Assembly: GCF_900167125.1 (NCBI RefSeq)
Contig: NZ_FUYC01000001.1
Span: forward strand, 310,001-374,000
From: Paucidesulfovibrio gracilis DSM 16080
Lineage (GTDB): Bacteria; Desulfobacterota; Desulfovibrionia; Desulfovibrionales; Desulfovibrionaceae
Direction: 5' to 3'
Length of the DNA: 64,000 nucleotides
A model generated the notes under the pieces. It saw only the letters and a program-made list of their open reading frames with translations. It was not told the origin of the DNA and did not search any database. This document shows, in pieces, positions 36,193-50,000 of this stretch (its first letter is position 1; each line of letters begins with the position of its first letter). The position numbers were made by a program, and so were the translations under genes.

Positions 36193-36227
36193 TGGTCCGG
36201 ACGGAACCAACCATTCCGTCCGGACCA
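36193..36227 (+). terminator. Perfect 14-bp hairpin after the P-type ATPase
   Basis: tggtccggacggaa (36193-36206) pairs with ttccgtccggacca (36214-36227) nineteen bases after the stop. A T run is lacking, so it may need Rho or act as a stability hairpin. Confidence 0.6.
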
Positions 36228-36422
36228 TCTGGTGATAAAAACCCAAGGGGCATGTCTTGGGTATCCAGACATTGGATGCAGAAGGCAAAACACCAGGCCG
36301 TCCAAGCAGGGCGGTCCCTTGCGTTTTCATCCGAACTGCCATATGGAATGGACGGTAACCACTATATCTTTTGCAATCTTTTGTCCCGAACAGGCTGTTT
36401 CAGCCCACAAAGGAGCAACAGC

Positions 36423-37145
36423 ATGTGTATCCCCTTTTTTTCCGTCGGCTCACTGACCAGGCTGGCCGCTCTTGCAGTGGGCCTCCTCCTGCTCCTCCCG
36501 GCAGGAGCGGACGCCAACATGCTCGGTGGCGCCGTGCATCGGCCCGGGGTGACCAAAGTCCGCCCGGGTGTCACCGAAAAACCCGGCAACGCCGATGTCC
36601 AGCAACCAGAACCCGCGGAAATACAGCAGCCCGAACCCGTTGAGCTACAGCAGCCGGATCCCGTCGCGGTACAGCAGCCCGAACCCGTTGAGGTACAGCA
36701 GCCGGACATGGCCGAAACACCGCCGCAAATCCCGGAGCAAAAACCAACCGAGGACATCCAGGTGCCCGAGATGGACCAGGTTCGTCCAGATTTTGCGGAC
36801 CAGATGGATGCCACGGGACCGGTCCAGGTCCAATCCAAGGGCAAATGGCGCCTGGAAACGCAAATCCTCCAGCCCGGCACCCGCAGCCAAGGGCAACACG
36901 GCAGACTGTGGTACGGCGAAAACGAAATGCCCGGCGCACGTGGGCAGATCCTGGAAACCGAACTCGGACGCCTGGAATACCGAGGTTCCATGCAGGAGCG
37001 TGAACAGCTCTGGTCCAGTTCCGGCTGGGTGCTGGTAGCGCCTGCGCCGGATCTTGAACAAGGAGTGCAGGGACCGTCCGCCGGTTCCCCGGGACGCGAC
37101 GGAATGCAGCCCCTGCCGCCGGACGCACAACCCGAAACACCCTGA
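36423..37145 (+). CDS. Secreted proline/glutamine repeat protein
   Basis: 240 residues from the ATG at 36423 with AAGGAG eight bases upstream. The signal peptide is about MCIPFFSVGSLTRLAALAVG to GADA. Residues 60-99 are five copies of an eight-residue unit (x-QQPEPVE type), followed by a second acidic-proline segment. The C-terminal half (about 140-215) is a compact beta-rich domain (GKWRLETQILQPG, GRLWYGENEMPG, GRLEYRGSMQ). No family is recognised. The Gln-Pro-Glu repeat suggests an extended spacer that holds the folded domain away from the membrane or across peptidoglycan (inference). Confidence 0.7.
   Translation: MCIPFFSVGSLTRLAALAVGLLLLLPAGADANMLGGAVHRPGVTKVRPGVTEKPGNADVQQPEPAEIQQPEPVELQQPDPVAVQQPEPVEVQQPDMAETPPQIPEQKPTEDIQVPEMDQVRPDFADQMDATGPVQVQSKGKWRLETQILQPGTRSQGQHGRLWYGENEMPGARGQILETELGRLEYRGSMQEREQLWSSSGWVLVAPAPDLEQGVQGPSAGSPGRDGMQPLPPDAQPETP
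36600..36719 (+). repeat. Five tandem 24-base repeats within the secreted protein gene
   Basis: Each 24-base unit begins CAGCAGCC(C/G)GA and encodes QQPEP-type octads. Units 2 and 4 are almost identical and units 3 and 5 resemble each other, hinting at a duplication of a 48-base pair. Confidence 0.85.
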
Positions 37146-37347
37146 CCGACTGTCAAAGCACTCGATATGGCAGGCTGTTCAAGAGCACGTGACGCCGGAT
37201 ACGCAGGGAAACCAATGCTGACGCGCAGCAGGCTCTCGCAAAGACTCTTGCTTTGCGCGGCAACGCCGTTGCTGGCCTTTTTGCAACAGCCCGCGGAACA
37301 GTAATCGGCCCAAACCACATACCGACACTGACAAACACGGAGTACTC

Positions 37348-37653
37348 ATGCAACGCACGGTTTTTTCCCTCTGCTTCGCGGCAATGGCCCTGACCTGTCT
37401 GCTTCTGCTCCCGGCCTCGGGCCACGCCAAGGCCATCATGGGCATTGGCAAATGTGTGGATTCCTGTGAAAACGACCGGGACTGCATCAAAGACTGCCGC
37501 GAACAGTTCATGAGTCCGCAGGAAGCCAAGGAAGCGTATATGCAGGATTTCCGCAACTGCTTCGACGTCTGCTACGACAAACGCGGCAAAGAAAAGGAAG
37601 ACTGCCTGGAAGGTTGCCGCGACGACTACAAACATGGTCGTGACCTGGACTAA
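37348..37653 (+). CDS. Small secreted protein with four CxxxC motifs
   Basis: 101 residues. A signal peptide (about MQRTVFSLCFAAMALTCLLLL, cleavage near GHAKA) precedes 73 mature residues with CVDSC, CIKDC, CFDVC and CLEGC. The spacing (pairs separated by seven, then about 30 residues, then twelve) gives eight mature cysteines on predicted helices, a helical-hairpin pattern like CHCH and other disulfide-stapled proteins, although those use CX9C. I do not recognise a family. Charged residues are abundant (KDC, EKEDC, DDYKHGRDLD). It would be oxidised in the periplasm or bind a metal. A strong terminator follows 36 bases after the stop. Confidence 0.75.
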   Translation: MQRTVFSLCFAAMALTCLLLLPASGHAKAIMGIGKCVDSCENDRDCIKDCREQFMSPQEAKEAYMQDFRNCFDVCYDKRGKEKEDCLEGCRDDYKHGRDLD

Positions 37654-37689
37654 CGGCTTACACCGCCCCCCTGCAATCGTACACCCCAG

Positions 37690-37709
37690 CGCCCCGCCCC
37701 TGCGGGGCG
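37690..37709 (+). terminator. Intrinsic terminator after the Cys-rich protein gene
   Basis: cgccccgc (37690-37697) pairs with gcggggcg (37702-37709), followed by ttgttgctttc. Confidence 0.7.
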
Positions 37710-37718
37710 TTGTTGCTT

Positions 37719-38071
37719 TCCTCCGAATGTTCCTTCAAAACTTCTCCATAAACAGAATTTTATTCTGTTCGACATTCACAACAAATTCACATCACCTTCC
37801 CCACTTTTTTTAACAACCACTCTACACCCCACGCCAGACAAACCTTTTCTGCGCAACCTCCCCACTCACTCCGCTTTACAATGTTCACCCCCTCTGCGCG
37901 ATCGTCCGCAGATCAACGGCTCCCAGGCCGAAGATTCGTTGGACCATGCAGAATAATTTTTTTCTAACCCTTCCCCTTTTTTGACATTATCCCATTGTGG
38001 ATATACGTTTCTTCACCTTTATGAACACGGCTATCCTGCCATGTCCCTACCTTTGTGCCCAGGAGGAGACC
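37719..38071. other. Upstream region of the giant surface protein gene
   Basis: About 350 bases, unusually rich in C and T runs on the plus strand (for example cacttttttt), with no gene. A candidate promoter lies near the end. The coding frame of the giant protein stays open back to 37997, but that part is not translated in my reading because AGGAGG sits just before the ATG at 38072. Confidence 0.5.
37981..38009 (+). promoter_or_regulatory. Candidate promoter of the giant protein operon
   Basis: A perfect TTGACA (37981-37986) with TACGTT 17 bases on (38004-38009). The -35 is excellent and the -10 weak, which would suit an activated promoter. The leader would be about 55 bases. Confidence 0.35.
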
Positions 38072-41000
38072 ATGCAGCGTTTTTGGCGTTTGATCCGCAA
38101 AGACACGACCCGCCCCGACACTCCCACCGCGCCCTGGCGTTGTTCCCTCGCCCTGGAGGAACGCGTTCTTTTTGATGCCTCGGCCGCTTCCGTCGTGGCT
38201 TCCGTTCTGGGAGACGCCCCGGATGTGGACAACTCCGACGCCCAGCACGACGCCGACCAGCACGACCAGTCTACGCCGCACATTGACCAGCAAGCCAAAG
38301 ACCTGGCCCAGGCCGCTGGCGCCATGCAGAAACAGGATGCAGGCGACCCGGACCAAACGCCGGACTCTCTGCTTCCTCCTACGGATGCCGTGTCTCAAAG
38401 CCAGGCCCGGCAACTCGTGGTCATTTCCACTGCTGTGGAAAACTGGCAGGATTTGGCCCACTCCATGGACGACAACGCCGAAGTTTTGTTGGTGGATGCC
38501 GACGACGACGGCATCGCCCGGATCACCGAAGCCCTGGCACACCGGAAAGACATCGACAGCCTGCACATTCTTTCGCATGGAGAATCCGGCGAAGTTTTCC
38601 TGGGTACGTCCACGCTCGATAATGCGGCGTTGCACGCACGCGCACAGGAAATCGGCTCCTGGTCCCGGGCGCTCACACCGGATGCGGACATTCTGCTCTG
38701 GAGCTGCGATACGGGCGCGGGAAGCCAAGGCGCGCAACTCGTGGCCGGACTGGCCCAACGCACCGGCGCAGACGTGGCCGCTTCGGACGACGCGACAGGC
38801 CACACGGACAAGGGAGGGGACTGGCAACTGGAAACCCGCGTGGGCGACGTGGACGCCTCGCTTCCCTTTGCCGAGTCTGTAACCAACGAATTTCACGGAC
38901 TGCTCAATGATGCCCCCATCCTCGGCGTGGACTCCTCCACCCTGCTCGTCACCGAAGGCGATCCCGCCACATTCCTGGACAGCAGCCTGACCCTCTGGGA
39001 CGACGACACCCTGGCCCAGGCCACCGTGCATCTCTCGGATATGCGCGAAGGCGATGTCCTGTCCTTTACGGAATCCGACAACATTCTGGGTTCCTGGAAC
39101 GCGGCCACCGGAACGCTGACCCTTACGGGCGAAGCCTCGGCCGCCGAATACCAGACCGCCCTGCGCTCCGTGCGCTTCGAGCACACAGGGGATGATCCGG
39201 GTACCAGCCGGACCGTGACCTACTCGCTCACCGACACCAATCACGACGCGAGCGGCGCCAACACCATTGAGGCCCAGCGTGATATCCTGATCACTCCGGT
39301 GGACGATGCCCCGGTGGTGGACACCCCCCTGGCGGACATTCACGTGCAGGAGGACGCAGGCTCAAGCAGTATTGATCTTTCCGGCCTGTTCACCGACCCG
39401 GACAACGACGACCTGGCCATCAGTGTGGCCGTTGCGGGCAACACCAACCCCGGGCTGGTGGACGCCAGCATCAACGGCACCACGTTGAACCTCGATTACC
39501 TGGCCGACCAACACGGCTCCGCCACCATCACCCTGCGCGGCACGTCCAACGGCCAGACCGTGGAAACCAGTTTCCAGGTCACCGTGGATCCCGTGGACGA
39601 CGCCCCCACCGTGGCCGCCACCATCCCGGACGTTCACGTGCAGGAGGACGCTGGCACGAGCGACATTGATCTTTCCGGCGTGTTTACGGACCTGGACAAT
39701 GACGACTCAGCCATCACCTACGAAGTAACCGGCAATACCAACAACGGGCTGGTGCAGACCTCGCTGAGCGGCTCAACTTTGCATCTGGACTATCTGGCCG
39801 ATCAGCACGGATCCGCCACCATCACCATCCTCGCCACATCCAACGGCAAAACCGTGGAAACCAGTTTCCAGGTCACCGTGGATCCCGTGGACGACGCGCC
39901 CACCGTGGCCGCGCCCATCGCAGACGTGGAAGTGGCCGAGGACGCTCCTACAACAGACATCGACCTTTCCGGCGTGTTCACGGACCTGGATAACGAGGAC
40001 GCAAACATCACCTACGAAGTGGTGAACAATACCAACGGACAGTTGGTCCAAGCCTCCATCAGCGGCTCCACCCTGCACCTGGATTACGTCGCGAACCAAA
40101 ACGGCACCGCGGACATCACCATCCGGGCTACTTCCGGCGGCCAAAGCGTGGAAATCAGCTTCGGAGTCACGGTGACCCCGGGAGCCGATGCGCCCGTCCT
40201 CGGCGGTAGCGACATTGATCTGGGGCAGATTAACGAGGATACCCCCATGGGGTCCAACCAAGGCACTTCCGTGGAATCCCTGGTGCAGACCCTGCAAGGC
40301 CAGGACGAGTACTCGGACCCGGACGGGTCCAGCCCTGCGGGTCTGGCCATCGTCGGCGCGGACAACGCCAACGGTGTTTGGGAATACTCGGTGGACGGCG
40401 GCACATCCTGGCAGGAAGTCGGACCCTGCTCCGATAACACGGCCCTGCTTTTGGCAGCATCCGCCCAAAACCGGATCCGTTTCCGACCGGATGCCGACTA
40501 CCACGGGCAAACCTCTCTCACCTTGCGGGCCTGGGACCAAAGCAACGGCTCCAACGGCAGCGTCGTGAGCATCGACGCCACGGGCGGGGCCACGGCCTTC
40601 AGCACGCAAAGCGCCCAGGCTCTGCTGGACATCGTCAGCGTCAATGACGCTCCGGTACTCGACGGCGACCCCACCCTTCCGCCCATGATGGAAGACGCGG
40701 ACCCCGGCAACGGGCAATCCGTGGCCGATATCCTGGCGGGCATGGCCCAGGATGACGCGGACAGCAACCCAGACCTCGGTCTGGCCGTCACGGGGATGGA
40801 TCTTTCCGCCGTATCCGGCACCTGGGAATATTCCGAAGACGGCGGTACGTCCTGGACGGAATTCCCCGCGGATCTGGCCGCGGACAACGCCCTGCTGCTG
40901 GCCCACTCCGCCCGGATACGCTTTACCCCGGACGCCAACGAAAACGGCGTGACCACCCTGAGCTACCGGGTTTGGGACGAATCCAACAACAGCAGTACCG

Positions 41001-44000
41001 GCGACCGCATTGATCCCGGTACAGGCGGGGGCGATTCCGCGTTCAGTTCCGTGGAAGGCAGTCTGACCCAGGCCGTAAGTCCGGACAACGACACCCCCGA
41101 CCCCATGGCCACTCGCCTGGAGTTCACGGAAAACCACACCGGCTCCCAGGCCGTGACCATCGGCATTGCTGACCTGCGCTATGAAGAACCCAGCGGCGAC
41201 ATGGAGCAAAGCTGGGATCAGATGGTGTATGAACTTTCGGCGGCATTGCCCGCGCACGGCCGGGTGGAGCTGAACGTAGGCGGCCAGTGGGTGGAGCTTG
41301 GCCAGGGCGGCCTGTTCAGCCAGCAGGACATCAGCCAGGGCAAGGTGCGCTACGTCTACACCGGCGGGGAACTCTCTGCCAACGGTTCGGACAGCGTGGG
41401 CTTTACCCTGCGAGATGGCGCGGGCGGCGAAGCCGTGGGAACCCTGGATATCGTCATCAACGAAGCCAACGCCCCGATCCAGTATTCCGGCTCCGATATT
41501 CAGGTGCAGGAATACATCCGCCCCGGCGACGTGAACCCCATCGATATCGGGCTGACAGACCCGGACGGCAACCCGGATTCACTCCAAATCACCCTGGAAT
41601 CCCTGCCGGGTTACGGGGAGCTGCAATTCTTCGACGGCAGCGCCTGGGTCGCGGCCACCACGGGCCTGACCTTTACCCAGGCGGACATGACCGCCGGATA
41701 CCTGCGCTACGTGCATGACGGCACCGAACCAGTGGCAGCCGCCGCACAGACCACCTTCCAATTCAGCGTGGATGACGGACGAGGTTCACAGATCAGCAAC
41801 GCCGTGGTCACGTTGAGCATTGCGCCCCGCAACGACGCGCCCACAGTGACAAACAACGGGCTTACCCTGGACGAAGGCCAAAGCCAGATCATCGGCTCCG
41901 CCCACCTTTTCGCGCACGACGTGGATAGCCCCCATCATCAGCTCACCTACACCATCACCTCGGACACCACCAACGGCTGGCTGGAACTTGGCGGCCAGCG
42001 CCTGGGCGCAGGGTCCACGTTCCAGCAGGTGGATATCGACAACGGCGACCTCGTATACGTCCACGGAGACGGGGAAAACACCTCGGACAGCTTTGCCTTT
42101 GATCTGCGGGACGGCAACGGCGAACTGGTCAGCGACACCTTTTCCATCGACGTGAACCCGGTAAACGACGCGCCCGAAGTGGAACGCACCGAAACCGTCT
42201 GGCTCAAAACCCAGCACACCCGCACCCTGCGCACCTCCGACCTGGACGGGTCGGACATGGAGAGCACGGATACAGAGCTGACCTGGACCTGGAATGCCCT
42301 GCCCCAGAACGTCCATATCGAAATCAATGGCCAGACCGTCAATGAATTCACCCATGCCCAGCTCGCGGCCGGGGATGTCCTGCTCGTACACGACGGCCCG
42401 GTGGATAATACCGGCCATGTGGACGTGACCTTCACCCTGCACGACAATGAAACCGACCACGCCCCAACCGATCTGACGGACACCGGAACCCTGCGGATCT
42501 ACGTTTACGAAACCGCTGGTCCGGGCATCCCCAACCATGTGCCGCTCATGGAGAACAACGAGCCGCTCGTGGTGCTGGAAGACAACAGCGGCGGCACGGT
42601 GCGCAACGTCATCACCAGTGACCTGCTCTCAGCCTGGGATCGCGATGGGGATGACCCAAGCTTCACAATCACGGATACCGGCTCCCTGCACGGTACCATT
42701 TATCTTGACGGCCAAGCCTTGGGCGTGGGCGATTCCTTTACCCAGGCCGACATCAACAACGGCCTGGTCAGCTACGCCAACGACGGTTCGGAAAACACCG
42801 TTGCCAGCTTCCAATTCACCATTTCGGACGGCAAGGATCAAAACGACAATCCCGACGGTCTGCCTGATTCCGCGCCCCAGACCTTCAACATCACCATCAC
42901 ACCGGTGAACGACGCGCCCGACCTCCAGGCCGACAACCCCGTGAACGTGGACGAACACGACGACGCAGGCACGGACGACGCCGACGCGCATACCCTGGCC
43001 GACGTGGAAAACGCGAGTGCGCTCACCGTGGACAACCTAGGCGGCGACGCCACGTTGCTCTGGAGCGATGTGGACAACAGCGACCCGAACCAGATGGTTT
43101 TTGAGATCGTCTCGAACCCGGGTGGCGGGACCATCCGCGTATGGAACGGAACAAGCTGGCAAAGCGTGGGCGTGGGTGGACACTTCTCCATCCAGAACGT
43201 GCGTGACGGCGACGTGGCTTACTTCCACAACCCGGACAGCGAACCCAACCCGGCCCAGGACCAGTTCCAGGTGCAGCTCACGGACGGCGGCGACACCCCC
43301 AGCCAGACCGTGACCGTGGACCTGAACGTCACGCCGGTGAATGACGCCCCCACAGCCAACGGCGGCCGTGCCTCCATCAATGAAGGCGGCACCCAGGTGC
43401 TCAACCAGGGCGGCTCGCACCTTTCTTCCGGCGACCCGGACAACACCACCGCGGAAATGACCTACGCCCTGGGAACCGGCCCGCAACACGGCACGGTGTG
43501 GTTCGACCAAAACAACGACGGACAATTCGATGCCGGGGAAGCCATGGCCTCGGGCGACACCTTCACCCAGGCCGACCTGGATGCCGGACGACTGCGCTAC
43601 ACCCACGACGGCACGGAAAACTTCACCGATACCTTCACGTTCACGGCCACGGATCCTTCAGGCCTGACCAGCGCTCCGGCCACCGTGACCATGACCATGC
43701 GCCCCATCAATGACACGCCCACCATCATTACCAATACCGGGGGGCAGGTCTATGAAGGGGACAGCCTGATTCTGTCCACTGAGAATCTGGACAACGATGC
43801 CGGCGACGGCTCCAACCTCAAGGCATGGGATCCCGACAACTCCGCCACCCAGGTACAGTTCCGCATCACGCAAAACGTGGACAAGGGATACCTCTACCTT
43901 GACACCAACGGCAACGGCGTCCTGGACGGGGACGAGAAGCAGCTTGGCGCGGGATCCGTTTTCACCCTGGACGATCTGCACAACGACCGGCTCATCTATC

Positions 44001-47000
44001 AGCACGACGGTTCCGAGCCTCTGGGCGATTCCGCCACAGACCAGTTCGGCTTCAGGATCTCCGACTCCAGCGGCGGCAATGAGCCGACCGGCACCTTCAA
44101 CATCAACATCCTCGCCACCAACGACGCCCCGGGCATCGTGGCCCCGACGGACGCCCTCCTGGATGAAGATTCCTCGGTTCTGATCAAGGGCATTGAAGTA
44201 TCCGATGTGGACGTGGCCCAAGGCACCGACACGCTCAGTCTCGAACTCTCCGTGGGACATGGCCTGCTGACCCTGCAAAACACCGGGGGCGTAACCCTGG
44301 AAAACAACGGCACCGGCACCGTGACCATCAGCGGCTCGGCCGAGGCCGTCAACGCTGTTTTGGACTCCGGCGTGCGCTACACCCCGGACGCCGACTACAA
44401 CGACATCTCCCAGCCCGGCACCCCCGGCGATGTGCTGCACCTGACCCTTTCGGACAATGGCAATACCGGACAGGGCGGGGAACAAACCGCCACCACACAG
44501 ACCGACATCACCATCCGCCCCGTAAACGACGCCCCGGAAGTGGTCTACGATCCCGGCGGATCGAACATCTCGCTTGATCCAACCACGGGCGACATCCCGG
44601 TCAGCCTGAACGAGGACGACACCTTAACTCTGGGTCCGATCCAGATCAGTGATACGGAATTGACCCTTGGCGAAACCGACGGCGGGTCCGAGGACGGCAC
44701 CGTGCGCGTCACACTGAACGTGGATCACGGCCGCCTGACCCTGAGCGACACCACCGGCCTGGGCGGAGACACCAACGGCAGCGACGGCACCCTGAGCTTT
44801 ACCGGATCCCTCACGGACGTGAACAACGCCCTCAGCAGCCTGCAATACAACCCCGACACCCACTACAACGGCTCGGACACCATCTCCCTGCTGGTCACGG
44901 ACCAGGGCAATGAGGGGGTGGGCGGGGCCAAGTCCGTGAGCGGCAGCTTCGCGGTCACGGTCAGCCCGGTCAACGATGCCCCGGTACTGGACACCTCCGG
45001 TCCGGCTTCCGTGCTTGCGGAAGTGGAAGACACCACCGGTGAAGGCACCAGTGTTGCCGCCATCCTCGGCGACCTGGTCAGCGACGTGGACGCGGACCCC
45101 GTGGAAGGCATGGCTCTGGTGGGCATCACCACCACGGCCAACGGCACTTGGCAGTACAATACGGGCAGCGGCTGGCAGGACGTTCCCACGAACCTTGCGG
45201 AAACCAGCGCCCTGCTCCTCGGTGTTGACGCCAAGCTGCGTTTTGTGGGTGCGGCGGACTTCAACGGTACGGACACGGGCCAGCTGACCTGGCGGGCCTG
45301 GGACACCACCGAAGGCAGCGCAGGCGGCCGTCTCGACGTGAGCACGGCCACCAGCGAAGGTCCGGTCAGCCTGCAAACCCGGACGCTCACCGCCGACGTA
45401 AGCGCTGTGAACGATCAGCCCGGCATTGCGGACCTGCCCTTTGTCGTGGATTATACCGAAGGCGCGGGACTGCAAGCCCAGGGGACTCCCGTCACCCTGG
45501 CCCCAGGTGCCAGCATCAGCGATTTTGACATTGACAACGCCGAAGACGACTATGCCGGAGCCACGCTCACGGTACAACGTAATGCCGTACTGCAGGACAC
45601 GGACCGCTACGACATCGGCGGCGACTTCACCAAGGACAACGGTACGCTGAAGCACAACGGCACGGACGTGGGCAGCTACGAATTGATCAACGGCAAGCTG
45701 ACCATCACGTTCAATGATGCGGCCACCGGCGACATCGTGGACGCGGCCCTCCAAAGCCTGACCTTCAGCAGCATCAAGGACAATCCCCCGCCCACCCAGA
45801 TCATCGCCATCACCTTCCGCGACGGCAATGCCGGAGAGCAAGGTACCGGTGGGGAACTCACGGCCACGGGTACGGTTTTCGTGGACATCACCGCCACCAA
45901 TGATGCGCCCATCATCAGCGACCCGGACGGCGGCGACCTCGCGGACGTTGATGAAGACGACACCGAATACACCAGCGTGGCGGACATCTTGACCGGCACC
46001 CAGGGACGCGAACCGGACGGCGGCGGACTAACGGGCATCGCCATTACGGATGCGGACCGCACCAATGGTGTTTGGGATTATTCCACGGACAACGGACAGA
46101 CCTGGAACGAAATCGTGGCCGGGCAAGCCAACCAGGATCCCCTGCATTTGGACGGCTCCGCGCTGATCCGCTTCCGGCCCGACCCCAACTTCAACGGGCA
46201 GGCCACATTCAACTATCACGCCTGGGACGCTTCCAACGCTGTTGCTTCGGGCGATTCGCAGGCCATCGTAAGCACGGGCGGAGACACGGCCTACAGCGTG
46301 AACACCGCCGATGCCACCGTCACGGTCAACCCTGTGAACGATGCGCCGGAAATCACCGACGGCGGTTCCCTGGATGCAGGCAACAGCACCGAGAACCAAG
46401 CCATCACCGTCAGCGGGCCAACCATCGGCGACCTGGATCTTGACCCCGCCATCACCCAGGACACGGGCAATGATCCGGACCTGCGCCTGACACTTGAAAA
46501 CGCGGCCGGAACCATCAACCTGACAACGACCACGGGTCTGCACTTCGTGGACGGCACGGGCAACGGGCAAAGCCGCGTCGTGGTGGAAGGCACGCTCAGC
46601 GAACTCAACGCCGCGTTGAGCAGCTTCGAATACACGCCCGGCGACGACTCGGGAGTATCCGAAAGCATCGCGATCACCATCAGCGACCTGGGCAATGTGG
46701 GCGGCGGCGCCTTGCAGGATTCCACAACCATCGTGGTCAACAACATCCAGCCCGTGAACGACGCGCCTGTTCTGGATATGCCCAGCGACCAGATCATGAA
46801 TGAAGACGGCGTGCTCGACCTGGGCGGGGAAATTCAGCTCCAGCCCGTGGATGAACGGGACGGCGAGGTCCATGTAACCCTGGCAATTTCCCAAGGATAC
46901 GGTGAGCTGGACATTACGCCCGTCAACGGTCTGCAGATCACTGACAACGGGGATTCCCTGGACCTGCGCGGCACCACGGACCAAATCAATACAGCCCTTC

Positions 47001-50000
47001 AGTCCCTGACCTTTACGCCGGAAGCAGAACACAACACCCCGCAGGACGGCACGGTCCAAATCACAGTGACCTACAGCGACGAAGGGTACGGCCTGGACGG
47101 ACAACAAACCGCCCCGGCCCTGGAAACCACGCAGCACTTCAACATTACGGTCAACCCCGTGAACGACGCGCCGGAAGTGGTCGGTGTGGGCGGGGACGTG
47201 ACCATTTACGACGAGGCCCAAGGCCCGGTCTTTGTGACCCAGGACGCCTCCTTGACGGATATGGAATTCCAGCGCGGCGAGGTCGCGGACTTTGACGGCG
47301 GCAGCCTCAGCGTGCGGCTGGCCGTGGGCGCGATCCAGGGCGACGTGCTCGGCCTGGCAAATAACGGCCTGCTCACCGTAAGCGGCAGCCAGGTTCTTTA
47401 TAATGGTACGGTCATCGGCAGCTTTACCGCCGGCGACCACGACACGGCCCTGACCGTTGCCCTGAACGGCAATGCCGACCAACAGGCCGTAAGCGCACTG
47501 CTGGAAGCCGTGACCTACGACCACACCACGGACAACCCGTCCAACTTCGGCAACAACCTGAAGCGGGTGGTGGAATTCACCTTCAATGATGGCGACGGCA
47601 CGGCACGTGGCGGCCAGAGCACCAGCGCCCCTGTCACCACGGTGGTGACCATCGGCGACCTGCACAACGACGCCCCGGTTATCGGCGGCATGCCCGGCGA
47701 CACCACGCTGGATGAAAATGCCGTAAACCCGGATACCGGTACCCCGGCCTTTATCCTGCCCGGAGCCACGGTCAGCGACGTGGACTCCACGACCCTGGGC
47801 GGTGGGCAACTGACCATCGGCTACAACAGCGGCAGCGACGCCTGGGACCAGCTCGGCATCAACAACCAGGGAACCGGCGCAGGCCTGATTGGGGTCAACG
47901 GCTCCAACATCACCTACGGCGGCACGGTCATCGGCACCTTGAGCGGCGGATCGGACGGCGCGGACCTTGTGGTCAGCCTCAACGATCAGGCCACGCCCGA
48001 GGCGGTACAAGCCATGCTGCGGCAGGCCACCTATCACAGCACGTCCCACAATCCGGATGTGGACCAGACCGCCAACGTGCTGCAAATCACCCTGCGTGAC
48101 AGCTCTGGCGCGGACGCGGCCACCAGTGCGCCCGCCACTCTGAACCTCACCGTGACCCCGCAAAACGACGCGCCCGTGCTGGACAACAGCAGCGACCTGC
48201 ACCTGCTCGATATTCAGGAAGACTCAACCGATTCAAGCACCGTGGCGGAAATTCTCGGCTCGGACAACAACAGCGACCCCATTTCCGACGTGGACGACGG
48301 ATCCGTGGAAGGCATAGCCGTGACCGGCGCGGACTCCACGCACGGCACCTGGCAATACAACACGGGCAGCGGCTGGACCAGCCTCCCGAACGTGAGCGAG
48401 GGCGCGGCCCTGCTCCTGCAACCGGACGCCACAATACGCTTCGTTCCTAATGCGGATTACAATGGTCCCGCCACCCTGCAATTCCGCGCCTGGGACCAGA
48501 CCAGCGGCACCGAAGGCCAGCAGGTGGACACCACCACCAACGGCGGCGGCACCGCCTTTTCCACGGCCACGGATACCGTCAGCATCAACGTGACCGCCGT
48601 GAACGACGATCCCGTTCCCACAGGTTCGCCCACCACCCAGGTCGTGCTGGAGGACAGCACCGATCACGCGGGAGAGAGCGTCCAGAACCTGTTCGGCGGG
48701 CTGTTCTCGGATCCCAACGATGCCGCGGAACTTTCCGGGGCTGACCAGTTCGCGGGCGTGGCCGTGGTGGGCAACACCGCCACAGCCGCCCAGGGAAATT
48801 GGCAATATTCCACGGACAACGGCCAGACCTGGACGAACGTTGGCAATGTGGCCGATAACAATGCCCTGCTGCTCAATGCGGATGCCAAGCTCCGCTTTGT
48901 TCCGGCCGGAGATTTCAACGGCACACCGGCAGCCCTGACGGTTCGCCTGGCCGACAACAGCGGCGGCGCCCTTGCGGACGGAACCCACGCGGACCTCAAC
49001 GGACCAGCCTCCACAGCGCCCTTTGCAAGAACCACCACGGACCTCCAGGCCAATGTGCTCCCGGTAAACGATGCCCCCACGTTGGACGACAGCGGCAACA
49101 CTCCCGCAGACTTCCAGGAGGGCGGCGGTTTCGTGTCCATCGGCCAGGGCGTGGTTCTCGGCGATACGGAATTCCTGAACGGAGAAATCAGCGACTTTGA
49201 CGGCGCCACTCTCACGGTAAACATCAGTTCGAATGCCCAGGACGGCGACCAGCTCAGCATCCTGCATCAGGGAACCGGGGCTGGACAGATCGGAATCAGC
49301 GGATCAACCATCACTTACGGCGGCGCGGTCATCGGCTCGTTCACCGCTGGCGACCACAACAACGCCATGACCGTGACCTTCAACGCGAACGCGGACATGG
49401 CGACGGTGCAAGCCCTGATCCAACACGTGGGCTTCAGCAGCACCTCCGACAACCCCGACAATTTCGGCGCTGATCCCAGCCGTGAAATGAAATTCGTCTT
49501 CAAGGATGGGGACGGCACGGAGCGCGGCGGGCAGGACACCAGCAACACGGCCACGGTTTCCGTGAACATCACCCCGGTGAACGACGCCCCGGTTATCGGC
49601 GGCATGCCCGGCAACACCACGCTGGATGAAAACGCCGTAAACCCGGATACCGGCACCCCGGCCTTCATCCTGCCCGGAGTAACCATTGGCGACGTGGACT
49701 CCACGACCCTGGGCGGTGGGCAACTGACCATCGGCTATAACAGCGGTAGCGACGCCTGGGACCAGCTCGGCATCAACAACCAGGGAACCGGCGTAGGCCA
49801 GATCGGGGTCAGCGGTTCCAACATCACCTACGGCGGCACGGTCATCGGCACCCTGAGCGGCGGATCCGACGGCGCGGACCTTGTGGTCAGCCTCAACGAT
49901 CAGGCCACGCCCGAGGCGGTACAGGCCATGCTGCGGCAGGCCACCTATCACAGCACGTCCCACAACCCGGATGTGGACCAGACTGCCAACGTGCTGCAAA

